A stretch of DNA of 64,000 nucleotides from Arthrobacter sp. Bi83 (GTDB lineage Bacteria > Actinomycetota > Actinomycetes > Actinomycetales > Micrococcaceae): positions 248,001-312,000 of the forward strand of contig NZ_CAKKLY010000001.1 in assembly GCF_918698095.1 (NCBI RefSeq). The letters are read 5' to 3'. A model generated the notes under the pieces. That model saw only the letters and a program-made list of their open reading frames with translations, ran no database searches and had not been told where the DNA came from. Position numbers and translations under genes: made by a program. This document shows, one piece after another, positions 52,951 through 62,016 of the stretch. How positions within the stretch are numbered: position 1 is the stretch's first letter; each line of letters opens with the position of its first letter.

Positions 52951-54333
52951 GTGGCCGATCAGGCAACTGCGCAAGAATTCGACATCCTGGTACTCGGTGG
53001 CGGCAGCGGCGGATACGCCACGGCCCTCCGGGCCGTTCAGCTTGGCTTCACCGTCGGCCTCGTGGAGAAGGGCAAACTCGGTGGAACCTGCCTGCACAAC
53101 GGCTGTATTCCCACCAAGGCGCTGCTGCACTCTGCCGAACTGGCCGACCACGCCCGCGATTCCGCGAAGTACGGCGTCAACGTCACCCTGGACAGCATCG
53201 ACATCAGCGCTGTCAACGCTTACAAAGACGGCATCATCGCCGGCAAGTTCAAGGGCCTGCAGGGCCTGATCAAGTCCAAGGGCATCACCGTCATCGAAGG
53301 TGAGGGCAAGCTCCAGGGCACGGACACCGTCGTCGTGAACGGCACGGCCTACAAGGGCAAGAACATCGTTCTCGCCACGGGTTCCTACTCCCGCACGCTG
53401 CCTGGCCTGGAAATCGGCGGCAAGGTCATCACCTCCGACGAAGCCCTCACCATGGACTACATCCCCAAGAGCGCGATCATCCTGGGCGGCGGCGTCATCG
53501 GCGTCGAGTTCGCCTCGGTCTGGAAGTCCTTCGGCGTAGACGTCACCATCGTCGAAGGCCTGCCGTCGCTGGTCCCGAACGAGGACGCCGCGATCGTCAA
53601 GAACTTTGAGCGCGCCTTCAAGAAGCGCGGCATCAAGTTCTCCACCGGCGTCTTCTTCCAGGGCGTCGAGCAGAACGAGAACGGCGTCAAGGTCACGCTG
53701 GTGGACGGCAAGACCTTCGAAGCCGACCTTCTCCTCGTGGCCGTCGGCCGCGGACCGGTCACGGCCAACCTTGGCTACGAAGAGGCCGGCGTCACGATCG
53801 ACCGCGGTTTCGTCATCACCAACGAACGCCTGCACACCGGCGTCGGCAACGTCTACGCCGTCGGCGACATCGTCCCGGGCGTCCAGCTTGCCCACCGCGG
53901 CTACCAGCAGGGCATTTTCGTGGCCGAGGAAATCGCCGGCCTGAAGCCGGTCGTTGTTGAAGACGTCAACATCCCCAAGGTCACTTACTCCGAGCCTGAG
54001 ATCGCCACTGTGGGCTACACGGAAAAGGGCGCCAAGGACAAGTTCGGCGACGACCAGGTCGAGATCCAGGAATACAACCTCGCCGGCAACGGCAAGAGCT
54101 CCATCCTGGGCACCGGCGGCCTCGTCAAGCTGGTCCGCCAGAAGGACGGCCCCGTCGTCGGCGTCCACATGATCGGCTCCCGCATGGGCGAGCAGATCGG
54201 CGAAGCCCAGCTGATCGTGAACTGGGAAGCCTACCCGGAGGATGTGGCCCAGCTGGTGCACGCCCACCCGACCCAGAACGAGGCGCTGGGCGAAGCCCAT
54301 CTCGCCCTCGCGGGCAAAGCCCTCCACGGCTAA
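52951..54333 (+). CDS. lpdA: dihydrolipoyl dehydrogenase (E3)
   Basis: 460 aa. It reoxidises dihydrolipoyl groups of 2-oxoacid dehydrogenase complexes, passing electrons to NAD. FAD site VLGGGSGGYATALRA, redox-active disulfide GGTCLHNGCIPTK (Cys47, Cys52), NAD site ILGGGVIGVEFAS, and the C-terminal catalytic pair in HAHPTQNEA (His439, Glu444). The GTG at 52951 is preceded by GAGGGAG. The gene is 116 bp upstream of the E2 gene, so the two probably form one unit. The leader region 52764-52950 carries a CATAAT at 52873 that could be a promoter element. Confidence 0.97.
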   Translation: MADQATAQEFDILVLGGGSGGYATALRAVQLGFTVGLVEKGKLGGTCLHNGCIPTKALLHSAELADHARDSAKYGVNVTLDSIDISAVNAYKDGIIAGKFKGLQGLIKSKGITVIEGEGKLQGTDTVVVNGTAYKGKNIVLATGSYSRTLPGLEIGGKVITSDEALTMDYIPKSAIILGGGVIGVEFASVWKSFGVDVTIVEGLPSLVPNEDAAIVKNFERAFKKRGIKFSTGVFFQGVEQNENGVKVTLVDGKTFEADLLLVAVGRGPVTANLGYEEAGVTIDRGFVITNERLHTGVGNVYAVGDIVPGVQLAHRGYQQGIFVAEEIAGLKPVVVEDVNIPKVTYSEPEIATVGYTEKGAKDKFGDDQVEIQEYNLAGNGKSSILGTGGLVKLVRQKDGPVVGVHMIGSRMGEQIGEAQLIVNWEAYPEDVAQLVHAHPTQNEALGEAHLALAGKALHG

Positions 54334-54449
54334 AGCAGCTCCGCAATACAACAGGGCTTAGTGCACCCGGCATGATCCGCAGGGTGCACTAAGCTCGAAC
54401 AAGCCAGCAATCATCCGCACAAAAGATCAATAAGGAGAACGGGGACGAC

Positions 54450-56174
54450 ATGTCTGAATCCGTTAACTTGCCCGCCCTCGGTGAGAGCGTCACCGAAGGA
54501 ACCGTCACCCGCTGGCTCAAGCAGGTAGGTGACCGGGTAGAGGTGGACGAGCCGCTGCTCGAAGTTTCCACCGACAAAGTAGACACCGAAATCCCCTCTC
54601 CGATCGCCGGCGTCATCGAGGAAATCCTCGTTGCCGAAGACGAAACCGCAGAAGTTGGTGCTCCCCTGGTCCGCATCGGTGATGGCTCCGGTGGAGGATC
54701 AGCCCCCGAGGCCGCTCCCGCCGAGGAAGCACCCGCGGCGGAGGCACCCGCTGAAGAAGCTCCGGCGGCCGAGGCACCCGCTGAAGAAGCGCCCGCCGCT
54801 GAGACACCCGCCGCAGCCCCTGCCGCATCCGGCGAGGGCCACGAAGTCACTCTCCCCGCCCTGGGCGAGAGCGTCACCGAAGGCACCGTGACCCGCTGGC
54901 TCAAGGCCATTGGCGACACCGTTGCAGTGGATGAGCCGCTCCTCGAGGTCTCCACCGACAAGGTCGACACCGAGATCCCGTCCCCGGTGGCCGGCACGCT
55001 CCAGGAAATCCGCGTCAACGAAGACGAAACGGCCGAGGTCGGTTCCGTCCTCGCTGTCATCGGCTCCGGCGCTGCCGCGCCGGCACCTGCCGCGGCTCCC
55101 GAGAAGCCGGCCGAGGCTCCTGCCCCCGCGCCGGCTGCTGCCCCGGAGAAGCCGGCAGAAGCACCGGCTGCTCCGGCCGAGGCCAAAGAAGAAGCTCCGG
55201 CACCGGCGGCCCCCGCCGCTGCACCGGCTCCCGCAGCACAGGCACCGGCTGCCGGCGCCGAGTCGGGGTACGTTACTCCCCTGGTCCGCAAGCTGGCCAA
55301 CCAGCGCGGTGTGGACATCTCCTCCCTGTCGGGCACCGGAGTTGGCGGCCGCATCCGCAAGCAGGACGTCCTGGCTGCGGCCGAGGCGAAGCCCGCTCCG
55401 GCAGCAGCGTCAGCAGCTTCCGCTGCTCCGGCTTCGGCTGCGGTTTCCTCCCTGCGCGGTACCGTGCAGAAAGCCCCCCGCATCCGCCAGGTCATTGCCC
55501 GCCGGATGCGCGAGTCCCTCGACACCTCCACCCAGCTCACGCAGGTCCACGAAGTGGACATGACCAAGATCGCCAAGCTGCGCCTGAAGGCTAAGAACCC
55601 GTTCCAGGCCCAGAACGGCGTCAAGCTGACGTTCCTGCCCTTCATCACCAAAGCTGTCGCCGAAGCACTGAAGCAGCACCCGAAGCTGAACGCTGCGTAC
55701 GACGAGGACAAGCAGGAAATCACGTACCACAACGCCGAGCACCTGGCGATCGCTGTGGACACGGACAAGGGCCTGCTGGTGCCGGTCATCTCCGATGCCG
55801 GCAACCTGAACCTTGCAGGCCTCGCCGGCAAGATCGCCGACGTCGCTGACCGCACCCGCAACGGCAAGATCGGCCCGGACGAGCTCTCCGGCGGCACGTT
55901 CAGCATCACCAACTTCGGTTCCGTCGGTGCGCTGTTCGACACCCCCATCATCAATCAGCCGCAGGTGGGCATCCTCGGCATCGGCGCGATCGTCAAGCGC
56001 CCCGTGGTGGTGGCCGATGAGAACGGTGACGACTCGATCGCCGTCCGGTCCATGATGTACCTCGCCCTGACCTACGATCACCGCCTGGTTGACGGCGCGG
56101 ATGCAGGACGCTTCGTGCAGACGCTCAAGGCCCGCCTCGAAGAGGGCGCCTTCGAAGCGGACCTGGGACTCTAG
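54450..56174 (+). CDS. sucB: 2-oxoacid dehydrogenase E2 (dihydrolipoamide acyltransferase), two lipoyl domains
   Basis: 574 aa. Lipoyl domain 1 (2-77, lipoyl Lys43 in STDKVDTE), an acidic linker with three [10 protein letters not shown] repeats (88-117), lipoyl domain 2 (131-207, Lys171), a long Ala/Pro linker, the E1/E3-binding domain (about 275-312) and the catalytic core (about 340-574) with [12 protein letters not shown] (His544, Asp548). Usually annotated sucB. In actinobacteria the oxoglutarate-specific acyltransferase is often fused to the E1 (OdhA/Kgd), so this E2 may serve pyruvate dehydrogenase (DlaT/AceF) or both. Downstream of lpdA; lipB, which starts lipoylation, begins at 63866. 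Confidence 0.93.
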   Translation: MSESVNLPALGESVTEGTVTRWLKQVGDRVEVDEPLLEVSTDKVDTEIPSPIAGVIEEILVAEDETAEVGAPLVRIGDGSGGGSAPEAAPAEEAPAAEAPAEEAPAAEAPAEEAPAAETPAAAPAASGEGHEVTLPALGESVTEGTVTRWLKAIGDTVAVDEPLLEVSTDKVDTEIPSPVAGTLQEIRVNEDETAEVGSVLAVIGSGAAAPAPAAAPEKPAEAPAPAPAAAPEKPAEAPAAPAEAKEEAPAPAAPAAAPAPAAQAPAAGAESGYVTPLVRKLANQRGVDISSLSGTGVGGRIRKQDVLAAAEAKPAPAAASAASAAPASAAVSSLRGTVQKAPRIRQVIARRMRESLDTSTQLTQVHEVDMTKIAKLRLKAKNPFQAQNGVKLTFLPFITKAVAEALKQHPKLNAAYDEDKQEITYHNAEHLAIAVDTDKGLLVPVISDAGNLNLAGLAGKIADVADRTRNGKIGPDELSGGTFSITNFGSVGALFDTPIINQPQVGILGIGAIVKRPVVVADENGDDSIAVRSMMYLALTYDHRLVDGADAGRFVQTLKARLEEGAFEADLGL

Positions 56175-56192
56175 GCTCCGCACGCTGTGAGG

Positions 56193-56254
56193 GCGGCGGC
56201 CAACCCGGGCGTCGGTGGATAACCACCGGCACCCGGGGTGGCCGCCGCTTTTTT
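56193..56254 (+). terminator. Rho-independent terminator after sucB
   Basis: GCGGCGGCCA...TGGCCGCCGC with an inner CGGTGG/CCACCG stem and an ATAA loop, followed by TTTTTT. Confidence 0.9.
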
Positions 56255-56291
56255 CGTACCACCGGGTCCTGCCGGACGCGCGGGCCGCTCG

Positions 56292-56308
56292 TACTACGGA
56301 GTGTAGAA
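56292..56308. promoter_or_regulatory. BlaI-type operator 4
   Basis: TACTAC-GGAGT-GTAGAA, one base away from the TTCTAC-N5-GTAGAA of the cydA/blaI sites. It lies where the -35 region of the next gene should be, nine bases before the -10 box TAGACT (56318-56323). Confidence 0.65.
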
Positions 56309-56317
56309 GTATCTGGC

Positions 56318-56323
56318 TAGACT
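56318..56323 (+). promoter_or_regulatory. leaderless -10 box (TAGACT)
   Basis: TAGACT, six bases, then the ATG at 56330; no ribosome site. Confidence 0.6.
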
Positions 56324-56329
56324 GTTGCC

Positions 56330-56683
56330 ATGCGAATTCTTTTTGACATCCTGCTGTTCCTGCACATCGTTGGCGCCGCCATGATCGTGGGTTACTGGAT
56401 CGCCACCCTGAGGCAGCCGACCATCCACCCGCGCCAGCGCGACGGCGCGTTCGTTCAGCTGCTCACGGGTATTGCGATGATGGGACTGCTGCCGCTCATG
56501 CCGGATTCAGATCCCAACTACTTCAAGCTCGGCATTAAGTTCGCGATCGGGCTCGCCGTTGCCGTTCTGGCCGTGATCGGCTCGCGCAAGGTCAAGAGGG
56601 GCGAAGACATCTCGACCGGCCTGGCACACGGTGTCGGCGGCCTGGCGCTGATCAACATTGCCATCGCCACGATCTGGCACTGA
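56330..56683 (+). CDS. small membrane protein under a BlaI-type operator
   Basis: 117 aa with four predicted membrane helices (about 3-25, 42-58, 68-85 and 95-115). It starts MRILFDILLFLHIVGAAMIV; the first helix carries a histidine (FLHIVG) as in some haem-binding or quinone-linked membrane proteins, but no firm family was recognised. The transcript is probably leaderless, with a BlaI-type operator over the -35 region, so it may be co-regulated with cydAB. It sits between terminators on both sides, a single-gene unit. Confidence 0.82.
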   Translation: MRILFDILLFLHIVGAAMIVGYWIATLRQPTIHPRQRDGAFVQLLTGIAMMGLLPLMPDSDPNYFKLGIKFAIGLAVAVLAVIGSRKVKRGEDISTGLAHGVGGLALINIAIATIWH

Positions 56684-56699
56684 GCCGCTTATCGAATGA

Positions 56700-56744
56700 A
56701 CGACGACGGCGACGCACCCCTCGCGGGTGCGTCGCCGTCGTCGT
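56700..56744 (+). terminator. 20-bp perfect hairpin terminator
   Basis: ACGACGACGGCGACGCACCC, loop CTCGC, exact complement, then CTCTTG. Confidence 0.8.
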
Positions 56745-56898
56745 CTCTTGCGTTGGGCTGCCTGGCGCACTCCGGGGGCCGGTCATAATCCTCTGACAGC
56801 GGACAACCCGTGCGTCCACCACGGGGAATCCATAGGATTAGGCAGGAAGGATCGGGCGTCAGCCGGATCCTTGACTGAACCCAAGCTAAGGAGTGGAC

Positions 56899-57330
56899 AT
56901 GGCAGCAACACGCACCGCACACACGGTATGGAACGGCGACCTGATGACGGGTGCCGGCAACACAACGCTCGACAGCTCCGGGCTGGGCACGTATGAGGTC
57001 ACCTGGAAGGCCCGCACCGAGGCCTCGGAAGGCAAGACCAGCCCTGAAGAGCTGATCGCCGCCGCACACTCCGCCTGTTTCTCCATGGCTTTCAGCCACG
57101 CGCTCGCCCAGGCCGGCCACACCCCCGAAGAGGTCCACACGAAGGCGGACGTCACCTTTAGGCCGGGCACGGGCATCACCGGCAGCCACCTGACCCTGAA
57201 CGCCAAGGTCCCCGGCATCTCCGAAGACGAGTTCCAGAAGATCGCAGCGGAGGCCAAGGTCGGCTGCCCTGTCTCCGGTGCTCTGGCCAGCATCGACATC
57301 ACCCTGGACGCAACGCTCGCGGCTTCCTGA
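56899..57330 (+). CDS. OsmC/Ohr-family peroxiredoxin
   Basis: 143 aa. It reduces organic hydroperoxides with two cysteines, Cys60 (HSACFSMAF) and Cys123 (VGCPVSGAL). The N-terminus (TAHTVWNGDLMTGAGNTTL) and KTSPEELIAAAHSAC are of the OsmC rather than Ohr branch. AAGGAG lies five bases before the ATG at 56899. Upstream, AAGGATC (56847-56853) and GATCCTT (56866-56872) form an inverted repeat that could be an operator. Ends in its own terminator. Confidence 0.95.
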   Translation: MAATRTAHTVWNGDLMTGAGNTTLDSSGLGTYEVTWKARTEASEGKTSPEELIAAAHSACFSMAFSHALAQAGHTPEEVHTKADVTFRPGTGITGSHLTLNAKVPGISEDEFQKIAAEAKVGCPVSGALASIDITLDATLAAS

Positions 57331-57367
57331 TTTCTGGCCCCGGCTGCGGCGCAGCAGGGGCACACAG

Positions 57368-57418
57368 AAAAGGCCCTGTACCCGGACTGGAAGATCCATC
57401 GGGGCACAGGGCCTTTTT
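57368..57418 (+). terminator. Rho-independent terminator after osmC
   Basis: AAAAGGCCCTGT pairs with ACAGGGCCTTTTT; the longer loop contains CCC/GGG pairs. It ends in a T-run. Confidence 0.9.
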
Positions 57419-57497
57419 GCGCAGTGAGCCGGGCTCTCCGTGAGCAGGACTGCCGCGGGCCGGACTGTGGGTCAGCGGTTCGCAGGCTCAGCCCGGG

Positions 57498-60400
57498 TCA
57501 GCCGCCCGTGTTTCGGCGGGCAGGCAGTGGCTCCGGCCGGAGTCGGCGGTAGCCTTCACGGGCCGGCGGCCGGTCCGTGGGAAGCTCCTGAACCATTTCC
57601 TTCAGCGCCCCGATGCCGTACTCCAGCTGCGGGTCCCGTCCCGCAGCATAGGCGTGCGGCGGGAACGTCACCTCGATGTCCGGAGCAACGCCGTGGTTTT
57701 CGACGCTCCAGCCCACGCCGCCGCCGAACCAGGTGGCGTAGCGCGGCTGGGTAACCCCGGTGCCGTCCGCCAGCGTGAAACGGCTGTCGATGCCCACCAC
57801 GCCGCCCCAGGTCCGGGTCCCGATCACGGGACCGATTCCCCGAAGCTTCGAGACCTGGGTGATGATGTCGCCGTCGGAACCGGCAAACTCATCGGCGAGG
57901 ATGATGACCGGGCCGCGCGGTGCGTGGTGCGGGTAGGTCCGGGGCTTCTCGCCGCGCGGCATGCTCCAGCCTGTCACCTTGCGTCCGATCAGCTCGGCCA
58001 CCAGCTGGGACGTGTGCCCGCCGCGGTTGCGGCGAACGTCAACGATCAGGCCGTCCAGCGCGGTTTCGGTGTCCAGGTCACGGTGCAGCTGCGCCCAGCC
58101 GTTGGCCATCATGTCGGGAACGTGCAGGTAGCCGAAGCTTCCTTCAGAGGCCTGCCGGACGGTGCGGCGGTTAGCGGCCACCCAGTCCTGGTAGCGGAGG
58201 CGCTCCTCATCCTTGATCGGGACCACCGCAATGCGGCGCTGGGCGCCCGCGGCCGGACCGTGGGCGGCACCGTTGCGGATGGTCAGTTCCACCGCCCGGC
58301 CGGCAGCGCCAACCAGCTGCATGGCGGGCGTCAGGGCCTCGGTGAGCGGCACGCCGTCGACCGCGAGCAGGACATCCCCGGCCTTGGCGGCGGCGCCGGG
58401 GCGGGCCAGCGGTGAGGTCGCGAGGGGGTCGGAGGATTCGCCGGCGAGGATGCGGATGATCTCCCAGCCCTCCCCCGTGAATGCCAGGTCGGCGCCCAGG
58501 CGGCCCTGGCCATTACTGCCGTTCTCGGTGGCCGCAGCCGGCCGGACGTAGGCATGGGACGTGCCGAGCTCGCCGTGGAGTTCCCACAGCAGGTCCACGA
58601 GGTCATCGTGCGAACCGAGCCGGTCAACCAGCGGCCGGTAGCGCTTGTGGATGGACTCCCAGTCCTGGCCGGCCATGTCCTCGGTCCAGAAGAAATCGCG
58701 CTGCAGCCGCCAGGCTTCATCGAACGCCTGGCCCCAGACGCTGAGCGGGTCCATGAGCACCCGGATGCGTGTGAGGTCCACCTTGACCAGCTGGCCGGAT
58801 TCCTCGTCGGCCTTCGCGTCGGACGGCACCACCCGGACCTGTTTGTCGTGGACGAGCACAACCTTCTTGCCGTCACCGGACACGACGTAGCTGTCGAGCG
58901 CGTCCACAATGGTCGCGGCCTTGCGCTTGGCAAGATCAAACCGGACCAGTGTTGGCGCAGTGTTCTTGTCCTCCAAGCTGGCTTTGCCGTCGCCGGTCAC
59001 CCCGGCGAGGGGGCTGTCCAGCCACAGCAGCGCGCCGTCGACCGCGGCCAGCGAGGAATAGTTGCCCTGCGGGACCGGAACGCTGATGACCCGGTGCGCG
59101 AGCCCCTCGGCGTCGACACGGACCGGCGCAGGCCTACCGGGCTGTCCGGCGTCGGCGTCCCGGTCTGCCGCCGTCTCCGTCTCGACGGAGAGATCCACGT
59201 TGGGGCCGAAGGGCGACGCCGTTTCCGCTGCCAAGGCCACAAGGTACGGCTTGATGGGGCTCGGGAACGAGAGGTCGAAGGAATGCCCGTCGTAGACAGG
59301 ATCGAAGCTGCGGTTGGAGAGGAACGCGAGGAACTTGCCGTCCGGCGTGAACGACGGCGACTGGTCACGGAAGCGACCATCGGTCACCTCGACGATGTCG
59401 GGGTCCCCGGCGCCTGGCTTCCCTGCCCCGGACTCCACCGTGTGGACGCGGGTCAGCCTCAGGCGGCTGCGGGAGCCGAGGGACGTGACGGGTTCCGACC
59501 AGGCCAGCCAGGCGGAGTCCGGCGACCAGCACAGGGCTTCGATGCTGCCTTCGCCGATGCTCGTCACCGACGTGATGGTTCCGTCCCGCGTGTCGGCCAC
59601 GTAGACGTCGCCGAAGGCGGTGCCGACGGCGATCCAGCGGCCGTCGGGGCTGGTCTCCAGGGCGCTGGCGCGCGACGGCTTCGGGAAGGCGATCCGCCTG
59701 GATGCCGAACCGGCAGGTGCCGAGACAGCCCCCGCGCCCGCCACCGTGCCGTGCTGTTTCTCTATCCCCGCTGCGGGAGCGACGTCCGCCTGGGAGTCGT
59801 CGGAAACGGCGACGTCGACGCCCGGACCCACCAGGCCGGCCGCTGAGACCGGGCTCGGCAGCGCAGGGCTGGGCTGGGGGGCCGCGGGAGTCTCGGATTC
59901 CTGGTGTCCCTTGACGGGCTCTGCCGGGGCAGCCGGGGTTTCGAGCCGCGGGGCGATCTCCGCCATAACCAGGGCCTCCGTGCCGTCGTGGTCCGCAACA
60001 TAGGCGATGCGGCCATCCGTCAGGGGACGCGGAAGTCTTGCCCGGACACCCGGAGTGCCTTCGACAACGCGGGAGGGCCCGTCCTTGTGCCGCAGCCAGT
60101 GGATGGTCCCGTGCGCCTCCACGGCGCTGGCCGATCCGGTGCAGTCCGGCCGGACGTCTCCGAGGTGCTTGGAAACCTTCAGCAGCGACGGGCGGCGGCC
60201 CTGGGAGGCCGAGCCGAGCGAGATCTCAAGCCTGACGGCGTCGGAGGCAAGATCATGCAGAATCCACAGCTCACCGGCGGACTCGAAGATGACACGCTTC
60301 CCGTCAGTGGACGCGTGGCGGACGTAGAAGTCTTCGTGGTCCGTGTGGCGGCGGAGGTCTCCGCCGTTGGGCGGGACTGAGTACAGGTTCCCGTACCCCT

Positions 60401-61034
60401 CGTGGTCCGAGAGGAAGGCGATGCGTCCGTCCACCCACATGGGGTCCGCCAGGTTGCCGTCAAGGTCCGGGAGCAGCCGTTCAAACTCGCCGTTGCCGTC
60501 GGCGTCAATCCAGAGTTTGCCGGCAGTGCCGCCGCGGTAGCGCTTCCACCAGGCCGGTTCGCGGGACAGGACGCTGGCCACGACTACGGGCTTCTCGTCT
60601 CCGACCTCGGGGCCGAACGCCACGGATTCGACGGGACCGAAGGGCAGTTCCTCGGCCCAGCCACCCTCGGTGGAAAGGCGGTAGGCGTGCGTGTGGCGGC
60701 TCTCCGCCTGCCGGAACGCGCTCGTGACCACTACTTCGCCCGCGGCAGTGAAGCCTTTGACCTTGGTGGTGCTGTGCCCGAAGTAGGTCAGTTGCCGGTA
60801 TCCGCCGCCGTCGACGTCGGCGATGACAACCTCGGGCGCCGTGCCCTGCACGACCGTCCAGACGAGCTTCTTGCCATCAGGCGTGAAGCGCGGATTACGG
60901 GCCGGGAGTTGCAGGGAGGAAACCCGCCAGGCGCGGCCGCCGCCGACAGGCGCGATCCAGACGTCGTCCTCGGCCACAAATGTGACCAGATCGCCGTGAA
61001 CATGCGGGAATCGGAAGTAGCTCGAAGAGGTCAT
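57498..61034 (-). CDS. tricorn-like serine protease (S41 family)
   Basis: 1178 aa. Two N-terminal beta-propellers (six-blade about 1-330, seven-blade about 450-760) are followed by a tricorn C1 region, a PDZ domain (about 870-950) and the S41 catalytic domain with DEFAGSDGDII (nucleophile Ser1053). Tricorn trims peptides made by the proteasome. A 110-residue Ala/Pro/Val-rich insert (about 340-450) separates the propellers. A TATGAT box six bases before the ATG at 61034 and no ribosome site suggest a leaderless transcript. Divergent from the epimerase gene. Confidence 0.93.
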   Translation of the reverse strand: MTSSSYFRFPHVHGDLVTFVAEDDVWIAPVGGGRAWRVSSLQLPARNPRFTPDGKKLVWTVVQGTAPEVVIADVDGGGYRQLTYFGHSTTKVKGFTAAGEVVVTSAFRQAESRHTHAYRLSTEGGWAEELPFGPVESVAFGPEVGDEKPVVVASVLSREPAWWKRYRGGTAGKLWIDADGNGEFERLLPDLDGNLADPMWVDGRIAFLSDHEGYGNLYSVPPNGGDLRRHTDHEDFYVRHASTDGKRVIFESAGELWILHDLASDAVRLEISLGSASQGRRPSLLKVSKHLGDVRPDCTGSASAVEAHGTIHWLRHKDGPSRVVEGTPGVRARLPRPLTDGRIAYVADHDGTEALVMAEIAPRLETPAAPAEPVKGHQESETPAAPQPSPALPSPVSAAGLVGPGVDVAVSDDSQADVAPAAGIEKQHGTVAGAGAVSAPAGSASRRIAFPKPSRASALETSPDGRWIAVGTAFGDVYVADTRDGTITSVTSIGEGSIEALCWSPDSAWLAWSEPVTSLGSRSRLRLTRVHTVESGAGKPGAGDPDIVEVTDGRFRDQSPSFTPDGKFLAFLSNRSFDPVYDGHSFDLSFPSPIKPYLVALAAETASPFGPNVDLSVETETAADRDADAGQPGRPAPVRVDAEGLAHRVISVPVPQGNYSSLAAVDGALLWLDSPLAGVTGDGKASLEDKNTAPTLVRFDLAKRKAATIVDALDSYVVSGDGKKVVLVHDKQVRVVPSDAKADEESGQLVKVDLTRIRVLMDPLSVWGQAFDEAWRLQRDFFWTEDMAGQDWESIHKRYRPLVDRLGSHDDLVDLLWELHGELGTSHAYVRPAAATENGSNGQGRLGADLAFTGEGWEIIRILAGESSDPLATSPLARPGAAAKAGDVLLAVDGVPLTEALTPAMQLVGAAGRAVELTIRNGAAHGPAAGAQRRIAVVPIKDEERLRYQDWVAANRRTVRQASEGSFGYLHVPDMMANGWAQLHRDLDTETALDGLIVDVRRNRGGHTSQLVAELIGRKVTGWSMPRGEKPRTYPHHAPRGPVIILADEFAGSDGDIITQVSKLRGIGPVIGTRTWGGVVGIDSRFTLADGTGVTQPRYATWFGGGVGWSVENHGVAPDIEVTFPPHAYAAGRDPQLEYGIGALKEMVQELPTDRPPAREGYRRLRPEPLPARRNTGG

Positions 61035-61040
61035 CGTTCG

Positions 61041-61046
61041 ATCATA
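61041..61046 (-). promoter_or_regulatory. leaderless -10 box (TATGAT) of the tricorn gene
   Basis: TATGAT, six bases, then the ATG at 61034 on the minus strand. Confidence 0.6.
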
Positions 61047-61108
61047 GTCAAAGTCAACAGGGGTGGCTGGGAGGTGCCGTACCGTGCCGGGACATGGTGA
61101 GATGGATC

Positions 61109-62002
61109 ATGCGAATCGTCATGGCCGGCGCCTCCGGGCTCATCGGAACCGATCTTTCCACCCGTCTCGTTTCGGACGGACACGACGTCACGCGGCTGGT
61201 TAGGAGGACGCCGGCTTCCCCGGCTGAAGTCCGCTGGGATCCGTCCGCCGGCCAGCTGGACCCGGCCTGCCTTGAGGGCGCGGACGCCGTTATCAATCTG
61301 TCCGGAGCCGGCATCGGCGACAGGCCATGGACGCGCCGACGGATCGATGAGCTGTTCCGCTCGCGCCTCGATCCCACGCGGACCCTCGCCACAGCAATGA
61401 AGCATCTTGACACACCGCCGAGGACCTTCATCAGCCAGTCCGGAGCCGGCTACTACGGCGACGCCGGGTCGGCCGCCCTCCGGGAGGGGTCGCCCGCCGG
61501 GACTGGCATCATGGCCCGGATCTGCGTTGAGTGGGAAGCAGCCGCCCACGAAGCTCCGCCGGGTGTCCGGGTGGTAACCCCGCGGACTGCGGTGGTGCTG
61601 AGCAGATCCGGAGGGGCCCTGGGCAGGCTGCTGCCGCTGCTGCGGCTCGGCGTTGGCGGTCCGCTCGGCAACGGCCGCCAGTACTGGCCCTGGATCACGT
61701 TGCCGGACCTGTCCGCTGCTTTTGGATTCCTCCTGACGGCCCAGCTCTCCGGCCCCGTCATCGTCTCCGCCCCCGAAGCCGCCAACGTCAACACGCTGGT
61801 TGCTGAGCTCGCCGCTGCCCTGCACAGGCCCGCGCTGCTCCGCGTTCCGGCGCCAGCGCTGCGGCTGGCCATGGGCAAGCTGGCCGACGAACTCCTGCTC
61901 GCGAGCCAGCGGGTGGAACCCGCCCTGCTGAAGGAAGCGGGCTTTGAATGGCAGCATCCAAGCCTTCGGCGTGCCGCCGCATGGGTGGTCAGCGGCGCCT
62001 GA
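61109..62002 (+). CDS. SDR39U1-type epimerase (TIGR01777 family)
   Basis: 297 aa. Rossmann start MRIVMAGASGLIGTDLSTRL, then ADAVINLSGAGIGDRPWTRRR, SQSGAGYYGD (with the Tyr of the YYG motif) and the C-terminal LLASQRVEPALLKEAGFEWQHP typical of the family. Relatives are called sugar-nucleotide epimerases, but the substrate is unknown. GGTGAG precedes the ATG at 61109; two upstream in-frame codons (ATG at 61094) were rejected. Convergent with the kinase-like gene, 14 bp apart. Confidence 0.9.
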   Translation: MRIVMAGASGLIGTDLSTRLVSDGHDVTRLVRRTPASPAEVRWDPSAGQLDPACLEGADAVINLSGAGIGDRPWTRRRIDELFRSRLDPTRTLATAMKHLDTPPRTFISQSGAGYYGDAGSAALREGSPAGTGIMARICVEWEAAAHEAPPGVRVVTPRTAVVLSRSGGALGRLLPLLRLGVGGPLGNGRQYWPWITLPDLSAAFGFLLTAQLSGPVIVSAPEAANVNTLVAELAAALHRPALLRVPAPALRLAMGKLADELLLASQRVEPALLKEAGFEWQHPSLRRAAAWVVSGA

Positions 62003-62016
62003 CGGCACGTGGGCGA

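Noticed and set aside
54711..54800. Repeats in the E2 linker as a DNA repeat element
   Set aside because: They encode the Ala/Pro/Glu linker between lipoyl domains and are normal for this protein.
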